Below are positions 35,811-45,367 of a DNA stretch of 64,000 nt, in pieces. This stretch comes from DATDIC01 sp963777625. GTDB lineage: Bacteria; Pseudomonadota; Alphaproteobacteria; Acetobacterales; Acetobacteraceae. Position 1 is the stretch's first letter. Each line of letters starts with the position of its first letter. A program made the translations under genes and the position numbers. The stretch spans positions 149,812 through 213,811 of the forward strand of contig CAVZRO010000019.1 in NCBI GenBank assembly GCA_963777625.1, read 5' to 3'. Under the pieces are notes generated by a model that was given only the letters and a program-made list of their open reading frames with translations, was not told the origin of the DNA and did not search any database.

Positions 35811-36536
35811 TCACCGCCCCTCCGGAGCATGATGGGCATCGGCCGGATGATGCGACCCTGCCGCGTCCGGCTCGGCGTAAGGATCGGTATCGATGTCGCC
35901 CGGTTCCGTCGTTTCTGGCCGCAGAATCCCGAGTGAACGAATGCCGACCCCGATCCCGGCCTGTACCAGCTCTAGCGTTTCCTTGCGCGCGGTCTGCACG
36001 CGGATGACCTGATGGCGGGCGCGGCGGCGAGCACGTAACGTCAGCACGATGGCACCGATCATCGCCACCAGAAGCACCAGCCCCGCTGTCTGGAACAGCA
36101 GGATGTAGTCGGTGTAAATGAGCCGCCCTAATGCCACGGTGTTCGGTACGTCCGTCGGCGCCGGCGCGAAGCGGAGCTGCGGTACCGCCGGATGAAATTG
36201 CCATCCCGCCATCACGAACACGAGTTCCGCCAGCAACAGCGCACCCACCGCCGCGCCGACTGGCAGGTAGCGTTGGAATCCGCTGCGAAGCTGGACGAAG
36301 TCCACGTCCAGCATCATCACCACGAACAGAAACAGCACGGCGACGGCCCCGACGTAGACGATCACCAGGATCAGCGCCAGAAACTCTGCGCCGGCAATCA
36401 GAAACAGTCCGGCGGCGTTGAAGAACGCGACAATCAGAAACAATACCGAATGCACCGGGTTGCGCGCGCTCACCACCATGGCGGCGCACGACAACAGAAT
36501 TACCGAGAAGACATAGAAGCAGATCGTCGGATACAT
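35811..36536 (-). CDS. nuoJ: NADH-quinone oxidoreductase subunit J
   Basis: 241 residues, five membrane helices; MVVSARNPVHSVLFLIVAFF and the conserved pi-bulge helix region ALILVIVYVGAVAVLFLFVV are characteristic. The C-terminal 65 residues are charged and hydrophilic, longer than in E. coli and common in alphaproteobacteria. ATG 36536; 12 bases after nuoI. Confidence 0.95.
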   Translation of the reverse strand: MYPTICFYVFSVILLSCAAMVVSARNPVHSVLFLIVAFFNAAGLFLIAGAEFLALILVIVYVGAVAVLFLFVVMMLDVDFVQLRSGFQRYLPVGAAVGALLLAELVFVMAGWQFHPAVPQLRFAPAPTDVPNTVALGRLIYTDYILLFQTAGLVLLVAMIGAIVLTLRARRRARHQVIRVQTARKETLELVQAGIGVGIRSLGILRPETTEPGDIDTDPYAEPDAAGSHHPADAHHAPEGR

Positions 36537-36548
36537 GGTGCGGAACGC

Positions 36549-37037
36549 CTAGCGGTACGGTGCGTCGATCTCAAGTCGCCGGGCGATCTCGGCCTCCCAC
36601 ATGTCGCCGTTCGCCAGCAGCTTTTCCTTGTCGTAGAATAGTTCCTCCCGCGTTTCGGTCGAAAACTCGAAGTTCGGACCCTCGACGATGGCATCCACGG
36701 GGCAGGACTCCTCGCACAAACCGCAATAGATGCATTTCGTCATGTCGATGTCATAGCGCGTGGTACGGCGCGATCCATCGGCCCGCGGCTCGGCTTCGAT
36801 CGTGATCGCCTGGGCCGGGCAGATCGCCTCGCATAGTTTGCAGGCGATGCATCGCTCCTCGCCGTTCGGATAGCGCCGCAGCGCGTGCTCCCCTTTGAAG
36901 CGCGGGCTCAACGGCCCCTTCTCGTACGGGTAGTTTATGGTCACCTTGGGCCGGAAGAAATAGCGTAGCGTCAGCCACAAGCCCTCGGCAAGCTCCGTGA
37001 GCAACAGGCTGCGCGCGGTACGGTCAAGAACGGGCAT
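36549..37037 (-). CDS. nuoI: NADH-quinone oxidoreductase subunit I (2x[4Fe-4S])
   Basis: 162 residues. Carries clusters N6a and N6b: CIACKLCEAICPAQ and CIYCGLCEESCPVD. The N-terminal amphipathic part (LLLTELAEGLWLTLRYFFRP) attaches it to the membrane arm; FKGEHALRRYPNGEERCI precedes the first cluster. ATG 37037, 13 bases after nuoH. Confidence 0.98.
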   Translation of the reverse strand: MPVLDRTARSLLLTELAEGLWLTLRYFFRPKVTINYPYEKGPLSPRFKGEHALRRYPNGEERCIACKLCEAICPAQAITIEAEPRADGSRRTTRYDIDMTKCIYCGLCEESCPVDAIVEGPNFEFSTETREELFYDKEKLLANGDMWEAEIARRLEIDAPYR

Positions 37038-37050
37038 CAGAGCAACCTCA

Positions 37051-38076
37051 TCATGCGGGAACCGGGATGAACCCGGTCGCCAGCAGGCCGCCCGCCGTGA
37101 TCACAAGCCACAGCAGGCTTGCCGGCAGGAACACCTTCCAGCCCAAACGCATGAGCTGGTCGTAGCGGTAGCGTGGGAAGGTCGCACGTACCCAGATGAA
37201 CACGAACAGACAGAAACAGATTTTCAGGAAGAACCATAGCGGCCCCAAGGCCGGCGCCAGGCCGAATGGGCCCAGCCAACCACCCAGGAACAGGATGGTG
37301 GTAAGCGCGCTCATCAGGATCATGTTGGCGTATTCGCCCAGGAAGAACAGCCCGAAACTCAATGAGCTGTACTCGACAAAGAATCCGGCAACGATCTCGC
37401 TTTCCCCTTCCGGCAGGTCGAACGGAGAGCGGTTGGTCTCCGCCAGCGCCGAGATGAAGAAGACGATGAACATCGGGAACAGCGGGATGAAAAACCATAT
37501 CCGCTGCTGGGCGAGCACGATCTGCGACAGGTTCAGGCTGCCGGCGCACAGCAGCACGGAAACGATCACGAACCCCATCGAAACTTCGTAGCTCACCATT
37601 TGCGCAGCGCTGCGCATCGCGCCGAGAAACGCGTATTTCGAATTGCTCGCCCACCCGGCGATGATAATACCGTACACACCCATTGAGCTGATCGCGAACA
37701 AGTACAGAATGCCAACATTGAAGTCGGCGACCACCCATCCACCGCTGACCGGGATCACCGCCCAGGCGATCATCGCAAGCCCGAATGTGATCATCGGCGC
37801 GACCAGGAACAGGAGACGGTTCGACCCCGAAGGGATGATCGTCTCCTTCATTAGCATCTTGATGGCGTCGGCAAACGGCTGCAACAGACCGAACGGTCCC
37901 ACGACATTCGGACCCTTGCGTACCTGCATGGCCGCCAGGACTTTGCGTTCCCCATAGGTCAGGTAGGCAACCATGATCAGCAGCGGGACCAGCATCGCCA
38001 GTGTCTCGCCGAACACCAACACAAGATGGCCCAGTGGGGTCTGCCAGATGCTTTCGTTCGTCACCGAGCCGTTCAT
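37051..38076 (-). CDS. nuoH: NADH-quinone oxidoreductase subunit H
   Basis: 341 residues, membrane subunit that forms the quinone chamber with NuoB and NuoD. KVLAAMQVRKGPNVVGPFGL and the charged loop ALAETNRSPFDLPEGESEIV are diagnostic. About eight helices. ATG 38076, three bases after the nuoG stop. Confidence 0.98.
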   Translation of the reverse strand: MNGSVTNESIWQTPLGHLVLVFGETLAMLVPLLIMVAYLTYGERKVLAAMQVRKGPNVVGPFGLLQPFADAIKMLMKETIIPSGSNRLLFLVAPMITFGLAMIAWAVIPVSGGWVVADFNVGILYLFAISSMGVYGIIIAGWASNSKYAFLGAMRSAAQMVSYEVSMGFVIVSVLLCAGSLNLSQIVLAQQRIWFFIPLFPMFIVFFISALAETNRSPFDLPEGESEIVAGFFVEYSSLSFGLFFLGEYANMILMSALTTILFLGGWLGPFGLAPALGPLWFFLKICFCLFVFIWVRATFPRYRYDQLMRLGWKVFLPASLLWLVITAGGLLATGFIPVPA

Positions 38077-38079
38077 GGC

Positions 38080-40144
38080 TTACTCCGCCGCCACCCGGCT
38101 AGGTGCCGCGAATAGTGCGGCGCATTCCGCCATCGTCGGACTCGCCCGACTGATCGGATCGGTCTGATAGTAGCTTTCCATCGCGGGCGCAAACGGCGCG
38201 TCCGATAGCGCGCCTGGGTCGCCGCCGGGCCCCCGCCGGTCAGAGCATCCAAAGCGCGGCAGAAATTCAACGCGGCTGAACACCGGATTTACCTGCTCCA
38301 GCCTGGTACGCAGCGTCTCAATGTCGTCATACGGCAGAGCGCGGCCGGTCAGTTCGCTCAAAGCCCGAATAATTTTCCAGTCCTCGCGTGCCTCACCGGG
38401 CGGATAAACCGCGAAGAACCCGCGCTGGACCCGGCCCTCGGTATTCACGTAGGTCCCGTGCTTCTCGGTATAGGCAGCGCCCGGCAGAATTACGTCCGCC
38501 CGAGCGGCGCCACGATCGCCGTGATGCCCCTGATAAATGACGAAAGTCTCCGGACCGATACGGCGCGCCGCTTCGAATTCGTCGGCCCCGAGCAGCCACA
38601 GCACATCCACACCGCCGCCCATCATCTGCGCCAGCCCTTTTGCGTGCGGGCCAGGAACAAATCCAAGATCGAGCGCTCCGACCCGCGCAGCCGCGGTATG
38701 CAGCATGTTGAACCCGTGCCATTCCGGCGTCAGCGCGCCAAGATCGGCCGCAAGCTTCCACGCAGCGGCCAGAACGCCGGCGCCATCCGGACGCGCAGTG
38801 GCCGCGGCACCCAGGATCACCATAGGTCTCTTCGCGGCCTTCAGCGCGCGAACGAACTCGTCCGACCCGTCCAGCAGACCGCGCATGGTGCTCGGCTCGC
38901 CGCCCAGATGCTGCACCGGATATGTAAGGTCCGAGGCCGGGCCGATCAGCCCGATCGGAATTCCAGCCGCAAGCCAGCGCTTGCGGATGCGTGCGTTCAG
39001 GACCGGCGCCTCGCGCCGCGGGTTCGAGCCGATGATCAGGATCGCGTCTGCGTCCTCGATCCCGGCAATGCCGCTGTTGAACAAATAGAAGTCGCGCCGT
39101 GTCGGATCGAGTTGTTCGCCACGCTGGCGGCAGTCGAGATTCGCCGAACCCAACGCCGCCATCAGATCCTTGAGCGCCAGCATGCTTTCGGCGTCACATA
39201 AATCGCCAGCAACAGCGCCAATCCTATCTCCGCTCACGTCACGCAGCCGCTCGGCGATCGCACCGAACGCCTGTGGCCAGGTAGCAGGAATCAGCTTCCC
39301 GTTCTCGCGAACCCATGGCCGGTCGAGACGCCGGCGCTTCAGCCCATCCACCGCAAAGCGGGATTTGTCACCCAGCCATTCCTCGTTCACGTCCTCGTTC
39401 AAGCGCGGCAGGATGCGCAGTACCTCCGGTCCCCGGGAAATCGACGCGAATGCTGGCCCCTACCGCATCCAGTACATCGACGCTGTCAGTCTTTTCCAGC
39501 TCCCATGACCGCGCAACGAACGCGTACGGTTTCGAGGTCAGCGCACCGACCGGACACAGGTCGATGATGTTGGCCGAAAGCTCGGAGGACAGAGCTTTCT
39601 CCACATACGTGCCGACCTCCATGTTCTCCCCGCGCGATGTCGCGCCCAGGTCGGGAACTCCGGCAACTTCCGTGATGAACCGAATGCAACGGGTGCAGTG
39701 GATGCACCGCGTCATCACCGTCTTCACCAAAGGACCGAGATTCTTGTCCTTGACCGCGCGCTTGTTCTCCTCGTAGCGCGAATGATCCATCCCGTAGCCG
39801 AGCGCCTGGTCCTGCAGGTCACACTCGCCGCCCTGATCGCAAATTGGGCAGTCCAGCGGATGATTGATGAGCAGAAATTCCATCACGCCGCGGCGGGCGT
39901 CCCGCACCATCTTCGTATCGGTGTGAACCACCATCCCATCCGCAACCGGCCAGGCACAGGATGCAATCGGCTTGGGTGGTGCTTTCTCGATCTCGACCAG
40001 GCACATCCGGCAATTCCCGGCCACCGACAACCGGTCATGATAGCAGAAGCGCGGAATCTCGATGCCAGCCGCTTCCGCCGCCTGAAGCACGGAGGAACCG
40101 TTGGGGACTTCGACTTCGATGCCGTCAACCGTCAGCTTGGGCAT
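38080..40144 (-). pseudogene. nuoG: NADH-quinone oxidoreductase subunit G, one frameshift (probably sequence error)
   Basis: Restored length is 687 residues, normal. ATG at 40144 (MPKLTVDGIEVEVPNGSS). The N-terminal ferredoxin domain binds a [2Fe-2S] cluster (CYHDRLSVAGNCRMCLVEIE), followed by the His/Cys N5 motif (HPLDCPICDQGGECDLQD) and C..C..C......C of N4 (CIHCTRCIRF). At about 39438-39440 an A is duplicated in a run: removal turns VDFPGTGG into VDSRGPEVLRILPRLNEDVN and restores the molybdopterin-oxidoreductase-like half. All other nuo genes are intact, so an error is most likely. Confidence 0.93.
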
Positions 40145-40215
40145 TACGTATTCTTTCGATAGACGGCGAGCATATCGCTCACCGGCACACCGTCGATGAT
40201 GCTGTCGATCTCCAT
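40144..40215 (-). CDS. Possible 23-residue ORF between nuoF and nuoG
   Basis: In the 76-base nuoF-nuoG gap an ATG at 40213-40215, preceded by GGAG, opens a frame encoding MEIDSIIDGVPVSDMLAVYR plus KNT. Its TAA stop overlaps the nuoG ATG by one base (TAATG), the geometry of stop-start coupling. It may serve only to bring ribosomes to nuoG. No family is known to me; protein-level existence is unproved. Confidence 0.35.
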   Translation of the reverse strand: MEIDSIIDGVPVSDMLAVYRKNT

Positions 40216-40220
40216 CGCCG

Positions 40221-41525
40221 TTACTCCGCCGCCATCGGCACGCGCGCCGCATCAATGCGGCGCCTATATGCGGCAATCCGCTCTTCCATCACCGGCCGGA
40301 AATGCCGGATCAACCCCTGGATCGGCCACGCCGCCGCGTCGCCCAGCGCACAGATCGTGTGGCCTTCCACCTGCCGTGTCACCTGCTCCAGCGTGTCGAT
40401 CTCCTCGGGCTCCGCACGTCCCTCGACCATCCGGTTCATCACCCGCATCATCCAGCCGGTGCCTTCACGACAAGGCGTGCACTGCCCGCAGCTCTCGTGC
40501 TTGTAGAACTGGCTGAGGCGGGCGATCGCACGAATAACGTCCGTGGACTTGTCCATCACGATCACCGCCGCCGTGCCCAATCCGCTCTTCACGTCGCGCA
40601 AGCTATCGAAATCCATCAGCACGTCATCGCAGATCGACTTCGGGATGACCGGAACCGATGCCCCGCCCGGAATCACCGTCAGCAAATTGTCCCATCCCCC
40701 GCGCACTCCGCCGGCGTAGCGCTCGATCAGCTCCCGCAACGGGATACCCAGCGCCTCCTCCACATTGCATGGCTTGTTCACGTGGCCGGAGATGCAGAAC
40801 ACCTTTGGGCCCGTATTCTTCGGCCGCCCGATGGAAGAGAACCAGGCCGCGCCGCGACGCATAATGGTTGGCGCGACGGCAATGCTTTCGACGTTGTTGA
40901 CTGTAGTCGGGCACCCATACAGACCCACCGCCGCCGGGAATGGCGGCTTCATGCGCGGCAGCCCCTTTTTCCCTTCCAGGCTTTCGAGAAGCCCGGTCTC
41001 CTCGCCGCAGATATACGCGCCGGCCCCGCGATGCACATACACCTCGAAAGCGAAGCCCGAGCCGCAGGCATCTTTGCCGATCAGCCCGGCCTCTCGCGCC
41101 TCCGCAATCGCGGCCTCCAGTACGCGGGCCTCGTTGTAGAACTCGCCGCGGATATAGATGTAACAGGTGTTCGCACCCATCGCGAACGACGCGATCAGGC
41201 AGCCTTCGATCAGCTTATGCGGATCGTGGCGCATTATATCGCGGTCCTTGCACGTCCCGGGCTCGCTCTCGTCAGCGTTCACCGTCAGATAAGCGGGCCG
41301 GCCGTCAGACACCTTCGGCATGAACGACCATTTCAGGCCGGTCGGAAATCCAGCGCCCCCGCGCCCGCGCAGGCCGGAAGCTTTCATTTCGTCAATGATC
41401 GCGTCCCGCCCTTTGGCCAGAATATCCTTCGTTCCGTCCCAATCACCACGACTGCGGGCCGCCTTCAGTCGCCAGTCGTGCAGCCCATAGAGATTGGTGA
41501 AGATACGGTCTTTGTCGTCGAGCAT
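40221..41525 (-). CDS. nuoF: NADH-quinone oxidoreductase subunit F
   Basis: 434 residues; binds FMN, NADH and cluster N3. FMN/NADH loop: GLRGRGGAGFPTGLKWSFMP and NADESEPGTCKDRDIMRHDP. The glycine-rich AYICGEETGLLESLEGKKG follows. [4Fe-4S] ligands are in ESCGQCTPCREGTGW with a distal Cys in TICALGDAAAWP. ATG 41525; five bases after nuoE. Confidence 0.98.
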   Translation of the reverse strand: MLDDKDRIFTNLYGLHDWRLKAARSRGDWDGTKDILAKGRDAIIDEMKASGLRGRGGAGFPTGLKWSFMPKVSDGRPAYLTVNADESEPGTCKDRDIMRHDPHKLIEGCLIASFAMGANTCYIYIRGEFYNEARVLEAAIAEAREAGLIGKDACGSGFAFEVYVHRGAGAYICGEETGLLESLEGKKGLPRMKPPFPAAVGLYGCPTTVNNVESIAVAPTIMRRGAAWFSSIGRPKNTGPKVFCISGHVNKPCNVEEALGIPLRELIERYAGGVRGGWDNLLTVIPGGASVPVIPKSICDDVLMDFDSLRDVKSGLGTAAVIVMDKSTDVIRAIARLSQFYKHESCGQCTPCREGTGWMMRVMNRMVEGRAEPEEIDTLEQVTRQVEGHTICALGDAAAWPIQGLIRHFRPVMEERIAAYRRRIDAARVPMAAE

Positions 41526-41529
41526 CGTG

Positions 41530-42186
41530 CTATGTCCCCGGCGCGAACTGCAGCGTCGTCAGCGTTGTAGCGCCGCCCTCGGGAGCGGATGTCTGCCGCC
41601 CCGACATCGAACCGGGCGGCGGCGGTTCGCCGCGACGCAGTGCCTCGATCAGTTGCGTCGTCCGCTCTGCATCCAGGTCCTCATAAAAATCCTTGTTGTT
41701 GATCTGCAACATGGGCGCGTTCACGCAGGCGCCCAGGCACTCCACCTCGGTCATCGTGAACAAGCCGTCGGCGCTGGTCTCCCCCCAGCCGGAAATGCCG
41801 GTGGCGGCGCGGCACGCCCGCACCACTTCGTCGGAGCCGCGCAGCCAGCACGGCGTGGTCGTGCAAACCTGCAAGTGCCATTTGCCGATCGGCCGCAGAT
41901 TGAACATCGTGTAAAATGTCGCCGCCTCATACACGCGGATCGGCGCCATCTCCAGCCGTCGCGCCACGGCATCCATGCCCGCGCGCGGCACCCAGGCGCT
42001 CCCGGTTTGCCGCCGCATCTGGTCCTGCACGATATAGAGCAGCGAAATCACCGCGCTCGCCTGCCGGCCCGCGGGGTATTTCCGCACCAGCAGCGCGATC
42101 TCCGCGTCGCTATCCGCATCGAAGCTGAAATTCGCCGGCTGTTCGGTATCCTGGCCCGGCGAACCAAAACCGACATTTTCTGCCAT
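41530..42186 (-). CDS. nuoE: NADH-quinone oxidoreductase subunit E
   Basis: 218 residues from ATG 42186 (MAENVGFGSPGQDTEQPANF); the open frame upstream only shadows nuoD. Thioredoxin-like [2Fe-2S] protein (N1a): ligands in VCTTTPCWLRG and ECLGACVNAPM. VYEAATFYTMFNLRPIGKWH is conserved. The C-terminal 30 residues (Pro/Gly-rich) are an alphaproteobacterial extension. Four bases after nuoD. Confidence 0.96.
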   Translation of the reverse strand: MAENVGFGSPGQDTEQPANFSFDADSDAEIALLVRKYPAGRQASAVISLLYIVQDQMRRQTGSAWVPRAGMDAVARRLEMAPIRVYEAATFYTMFNLRPIGKWHLQVCTTTPCWLRGSDEVVRACRAATGISGWGETSADGLFTMTEVECLGACVNAPMLQINNKDFYEDLDAERTTQLIEALRRGEPPPPGSMSGRQTSAPEGGATTLTTLQFAPGT

Positions 42187-42190
42187 GCCG

Positions 42191-43408
42191 CTACCTGTCA
42201 ATTTCGCCGAATACGATATCGAGCGAGCCAATGATCGCCACCGTGTCGGCCAGCATATGGCGTCTGGCCAGCGTGTCCATTGTTTGTAGAAAGGCAAACC
42301 CGGTCGACCGGATTTTGCAGCGATACGGCCGGTTGGTTCCATCTGCTACCAGGTAAACGCCAAACTCACCTTTCGGGCTTTCGGTCGCCGTATAGGTGGC
42401 TCCCGCCGGAACGTGAAAGCCCTCTGTGAACAGCTTGAAGTGATGGATCAGCGCCTCCATCGAGCGCTTCATTTCAGCCCGCTTGGGCGGCGTAATCTTG
42501 TTGTCGATGATCCGCACCGGGCCAGGCCGCATCTTTGCCAGGCATTGCTTGATGATCTTGACGCTCTCCCGCATCTCCCAAAGCCGGACCAGGTAGCGGT
42601 CATAACAATCGCCGTTGCGTCCGACCGGAACCGCAAACTCGACTTCCGCATATTTATCGTATGGCTGAGCGCGCCGCAGGTCCCAGGGAACACCCGATGC
42701 GCGCAGGCACGGACCACTCCAACCCCAAGCCAACGCCTCCTCGGCCGAGATCACTCCGATATCGACAAGACGCTGCTTCCAGATGCGGTTGGCGGTGAGC
42801 AACTCTTCCAGTTCATCGACAAACTTGGGGAAAGTTTCGGCCCACGCCGCGATCTGCTCCTCCAGCCCCGCTGGCAAATCCCGATTCACGCCACCGGGCC
42901 GATAATAGTTGGAGTGCAGCCGCGCGCCGGATGCGGCTTCGTAGAACTCCATCAGCTTTTCACGCTCTTCGAAGCCCCAAAGGCTCGGGGTGATGGCACC
43001 AACGTCGAGCGCGTAAGTGGTGACGTTCAGCAGGTGGTTAAGCACCCGCGTGATCTCGGCGAACAACGTGCGTATCCATTGCGCCCGCTCAGGCGCCGTG
43101 ATCCCGAGCAGCTTCTCCGTAGCCAGCACGAACGTCTGCTCTTCGCACATCGGCGAAACGTAATCCAGCCGGTCGAAATACGGCACGTTCTGCAAATACG
43201 TGCGGTACTCCATCAGCTTCTCGGTGCCACGGTGCAGCAGGCCGATATGCGGATCGGCCCGCTCCACGACCTCGCCGTCCATCTCCAGGATAAGCCGCAG
43301 GACGCCGTGCGCCGCCGGATGCTGTGGTCCGAAATTTATCGCATGACTGTCGATCTCGACAACGTGCCGCTTTTTGGTGTCGGTCTCCGGCAGCGTGCTG
43401 TCGCTCAT
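42191..43408 (-). CDS. nuoD: NADH-quinone oxidoreductase subunit D
   Basis: 405 residues, 49-kDa-type subunit that forms the quinone site with NuoB. NFGPQHPAAHGVLRLILEMD, HIGLLHRGTEKLMEYRTYLQ and the C-terminal YLVADGTNRPYRCKIRSTGF and DIVFGEIDR are diagnostic. ATG 43408. Four bases after nuoC. Confidence 0.98.
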   Translation of the reverse strand: MSDSTLPETDTKKRHVVEIDSHAINFGPQHPAAHGVLRLILEMDGEVVERADPHIGLLHRGTEKLMEYRTYLQNVPYFDRLDYVSPMCEEQTFVLATEKLLGITAPERAQWIRTLFAEITRVLNHLLNVTTYALDVGAITPSLWGFEEREKLMEFYEAASGARLHSNYYRPGGVNRDLPAGLEEQIAAWAETFPKFVDELEELLTANRIWKQRLVDIGVISAEEALAWGWSGPCLRASGVPWDLRRAQPYDKYAEVEFAVPVGRNGDCYDRYLVRLWEMRESVKIIKQCLAKMRPGPVRIIDNKITPPKRAEMKRSMEALIHHFKLFTEGFHVPAGATYTATESPKGEFGVYLVADGTNRPYRCKIRSTGFAFLQTMDTLARRHMLADTVAIIGSLDIVFGEIDR

Positions 43409-43412
43409 CGCC

Positions 43413-44081
43413 TCAGCCTCTCTCAGTGGGTGCTGGAGCAGGCGGGGTCCGGGTCACCTTGGACCGTTCCTGGTGAACCTTCTCATCGCCGGGCAGCGTG
43501 GTCACACCCTCCCAAGGCGAAATGAAATCAAAGGTTCGCCAGTCTTGCGTGAGTTTCACCGGCTCATAGACGACCTGTTTGCGCTCCTCGTCGTAGCGCA
43601 CCTCAACATACCCGGTCAGCGGGAAGTCCTTGCGCAGCGGATGTCCCTCAAATCCATAGTCCGTAAGTATTCGTCGCAGATCCGGCTGGCCGGAAAACAG
43701 GATACCATACATGTCCCATGCTTCCCGTTCCCACCAGGTCGCACACGGCCAGATCCCGCAGACGGACTGCACCGGAGTCGTCTCGTCGGCGGTGACGATG
43801 ACGCGCAGGCGCTGGTTCAAGGAAACGGAGAGCAGATTGTAAACCACATCGAACCGCTCGGTACGGTCCGGCCAATCGACGCCGCAGAGATCCATCAACT
43901 GCTCGAAGGCAAGTTGCGGATCATCCCGCAGCCGCGTCATCAACGCCACCAACGTATCCCGATCGGCGTCAGCCACAACTTCGTCCAGCTCCAGCCGCGC
44001 GCTCCGAATTCCGGGAAGTGCCCCGACAAGCTGCACCAGCGCCGTCGCCGGCGTCACCGCGACGGCTTCCGGCTCAGCCAC
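43413..44081 (-). CDS. nuoC: NADH-quinone oxidoreductase subunit C
   Basis: 222 residues, 30-kDa-type hydrophilic subunit. CDISGVDWPDR-like core appears as LMDLCGVDWPDRTERFDVVY; WYEREAWDMYGI-like signature is WWEREAWDMYGILFSGQPDL, followed by LRRILTDYGFEGHPLRKDFP. The start is GTG at 44081, overlapping nuoB by eight bases. Confidence 0.97.
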   Translation of the reverse strand: MAEPEAVAVTPATALVQLVGALPGIRSARLELDEVVADADRDTLVALMTRLRDDPQLAFEQLMDLCGVDWPDRTERFDVVYNLLSVSLNQRLRVIVTADETTPVQSVCGIWPCATWWEREAWDMYGILFSGQPDLRRILTDYGFEGHPLRKDFPLTGYVEVRYDEERKQVVYEPVKLTQDWRTFDFISPWEGVTTLPGDEKVHQERSKVTRTPPAPAPTERG

Positions 44082-44631
44082 GGAGGATGGTCCCCGTCCG
44101 CCGGATCTTCTTCTGCAACTGCATCAGGCCATACACCAATGCCTCGGCAGTCGGCGGACAGCCGGGCACATAGACATCGACGGGCACGACCCGATCGCAC
44201 CCGCGCACCACCGAATAGGAAAAATGGTAGTAGCCCCCGCCGTTGGCGCAGCTTCCCATGCTCACCACCCAGCGCGGCTCGGCCATTTGGTCATACACCT
44301 TGCGCAGCGCCGGAGCCATCTTGTTGGTCAGCGTCCCAGCCACGATCATCACGTCGCTTTGCCGGGGTGAAGCGCGCGGCACCATGCCGAGCCGGTCCAG
44401 GTCGTAGCGCGGCATATAGGCGTGGATCATCTCCACCGCGCAGCAGGCCAGGCCAAACGTCATCGGCCACAAACTTCCGGTACGCGCCCAGTTAACCACC
44501 CGGTCAAGATTGGCGACAATGAACCCCTTGTTCTCAATCTCCCCGGTAATGCCCTTGATGGCGGCATCCTGCTCCGGACCCGGCGACAACTCCCGGTGGT
44601 TCCACGCAATCGGCACGGTGACGTCGTTCAT
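44074..44631 (-). CDS. nuoB: NADH-quinone oxidoreductase subunit B
   Basis: 185 residues from ATG 44631 (MNDVTVPIAWNHRELSPGPE). Holds the terminal cluster N2: the paired cysteines in FGLACCAVEMIHAYMPRYDL, then GSCANGGGYYHFSYSVVRGC and VPGCPPTAEALVYGL. The apparent longer frame upstream is a shadow of nuoA. Four bases after nuoA. Confidence 0.98.
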   Translation of the reverse strand: MNDVTVPIAWNHRELSPGPEQDAAIKGITGEIENKGFIVANLDRVVNWARTGSLWPMTFGLACCAVEMIHAYMPRYDLDRLGMVPRASPRQSDVMIVAGTLTNKMAPALRKVYDQMAEPRWVVSMGSCANGGGYYHFSYSVVRGCDRVVPVDVYVPGCPPTAEALVYGLMQLQKKIRRTGTILRG

Positions 44632-44635
44632 CAGC

Positions 44636-45001
44636 TTATTCCCACTCCAGGGCGCCCTTGCACCACTCGTAGATGAACCCGACAGTGAGTACGCCAAGAA
44701 AGCCAAGCATCGAAAGGAAGCCAAACAGCCTGGTGTTGCCGAGACTGACGGCCCAAGGAAACAGGAACGCCACCTCCAGATCGAAAATGATGAACAGGAT
44801 GGCAACCAGGTAATAGCGGACATCAAAGCGGCGGCGGGCATCGTCGAACGCCTCGAAGCCGCACTCATAGGCCGACAATTTTTCTGGATAGGGCTTTTGC
44901 TTGGCGGCCAGCAACGAACCGCCAACCATCGCGACACCAATCACTCCGGCGATGATGACGAAAGTAAGTACCGGCAGATATTGCGGAAGCACATAGGGCA
45001 C
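44636..45001 (-). CDS. nuoA: NADH-quinone oxidoreductase subunit A
   Basis: 121 residues, three helices. KLSAYECGFEAFDDARRRFD and VRYYLVAILFIIFDLEVAFL are diagnostic, with the acidic residues of the E-channel. The start is GTG at 44999-45001 (MPYVLPQYLPVLTFVII). First gene of the fourteen-gene operon A-B-C-D-E-F-G-H-I-J-K-L-M-N; a 23-bp dyad lies 28 bases upstream. Confidence 0.96.
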   Translation of the reverse strand: MPYVLPQYLPVLTFVIIAGVIGVAMVGGSLLAAKQKPYPEKLSAYECGFEAFDDARRRFDVRYYLVAILFIIFDLEVAFLFPWAVSLGNTRLFGFLSMLGFLGVLTVGFIYEWCKGALEWE

Positions 45002-45029
45002 GTTCTGATCCCCCGGCCGGCGGCCACCT

Positions 45030-45052
45030 GTGCACTACAACCGGCAGTGCAC
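45030..45052. promoter_or_regulatory. Perfect dyad upstream of nuoA (operator candidate)
   Basis: GTGCACT, nine bases, AGTGCAC. Seven-bp perfect arms with nine-base spacing suggest either a dimeric repressor site or an RNA hairpin in the nuo leader. I do not recognise the regulator. No clear promoter boxes were found between it and the tRNA-Asp gene. Confidence 0.5.
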
Positions 45053-45147
45053 CATGTGCGACGTTTGCCACACCCCACCGGTTCCGCCTAGGCCCCAAGC
45101 CCTGCGAAAGCGAGAATCACGTCAGGACTGATTCCGGCCTCAATCGC

Positions 45148-45224
<77 letters not shown>

Positions 45225-45285
45225 AGCGATCGCGGCACTTAGGCTTGGTTGCCGGGACAGTCAAGCCGGCCGGGCGGAGCCCAAA

Positions 45286-45360
45286 TGGTGGGCGGTGACG
45301 GGTTCGAACCGCCGACCCTCTCGGTGTAAACGAGATGCTCTACCGCTGAGCTAACCGCCC
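45286..45360 (-). tRNA. tRNA-Val (TAC)
   Basis: The minus strand begins GGGCGGTTAGCTCAGCGGTA; anticodon stem CTCG/CGAG around TTTACAC gives anticodon TAC; T arm GGCGG-TTCGAAC-CCGTC. Acceptor GGGCGGT pairs with ACCGCCC, discriminator A, CCA encoded (45286-45288). 61 bases from tRNA-Asp and just downstream of hup on the same strand, so it may be co-transcribed with it. Confidence 0.97.
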
Positions 45361-45367
45361 CGTGCAA

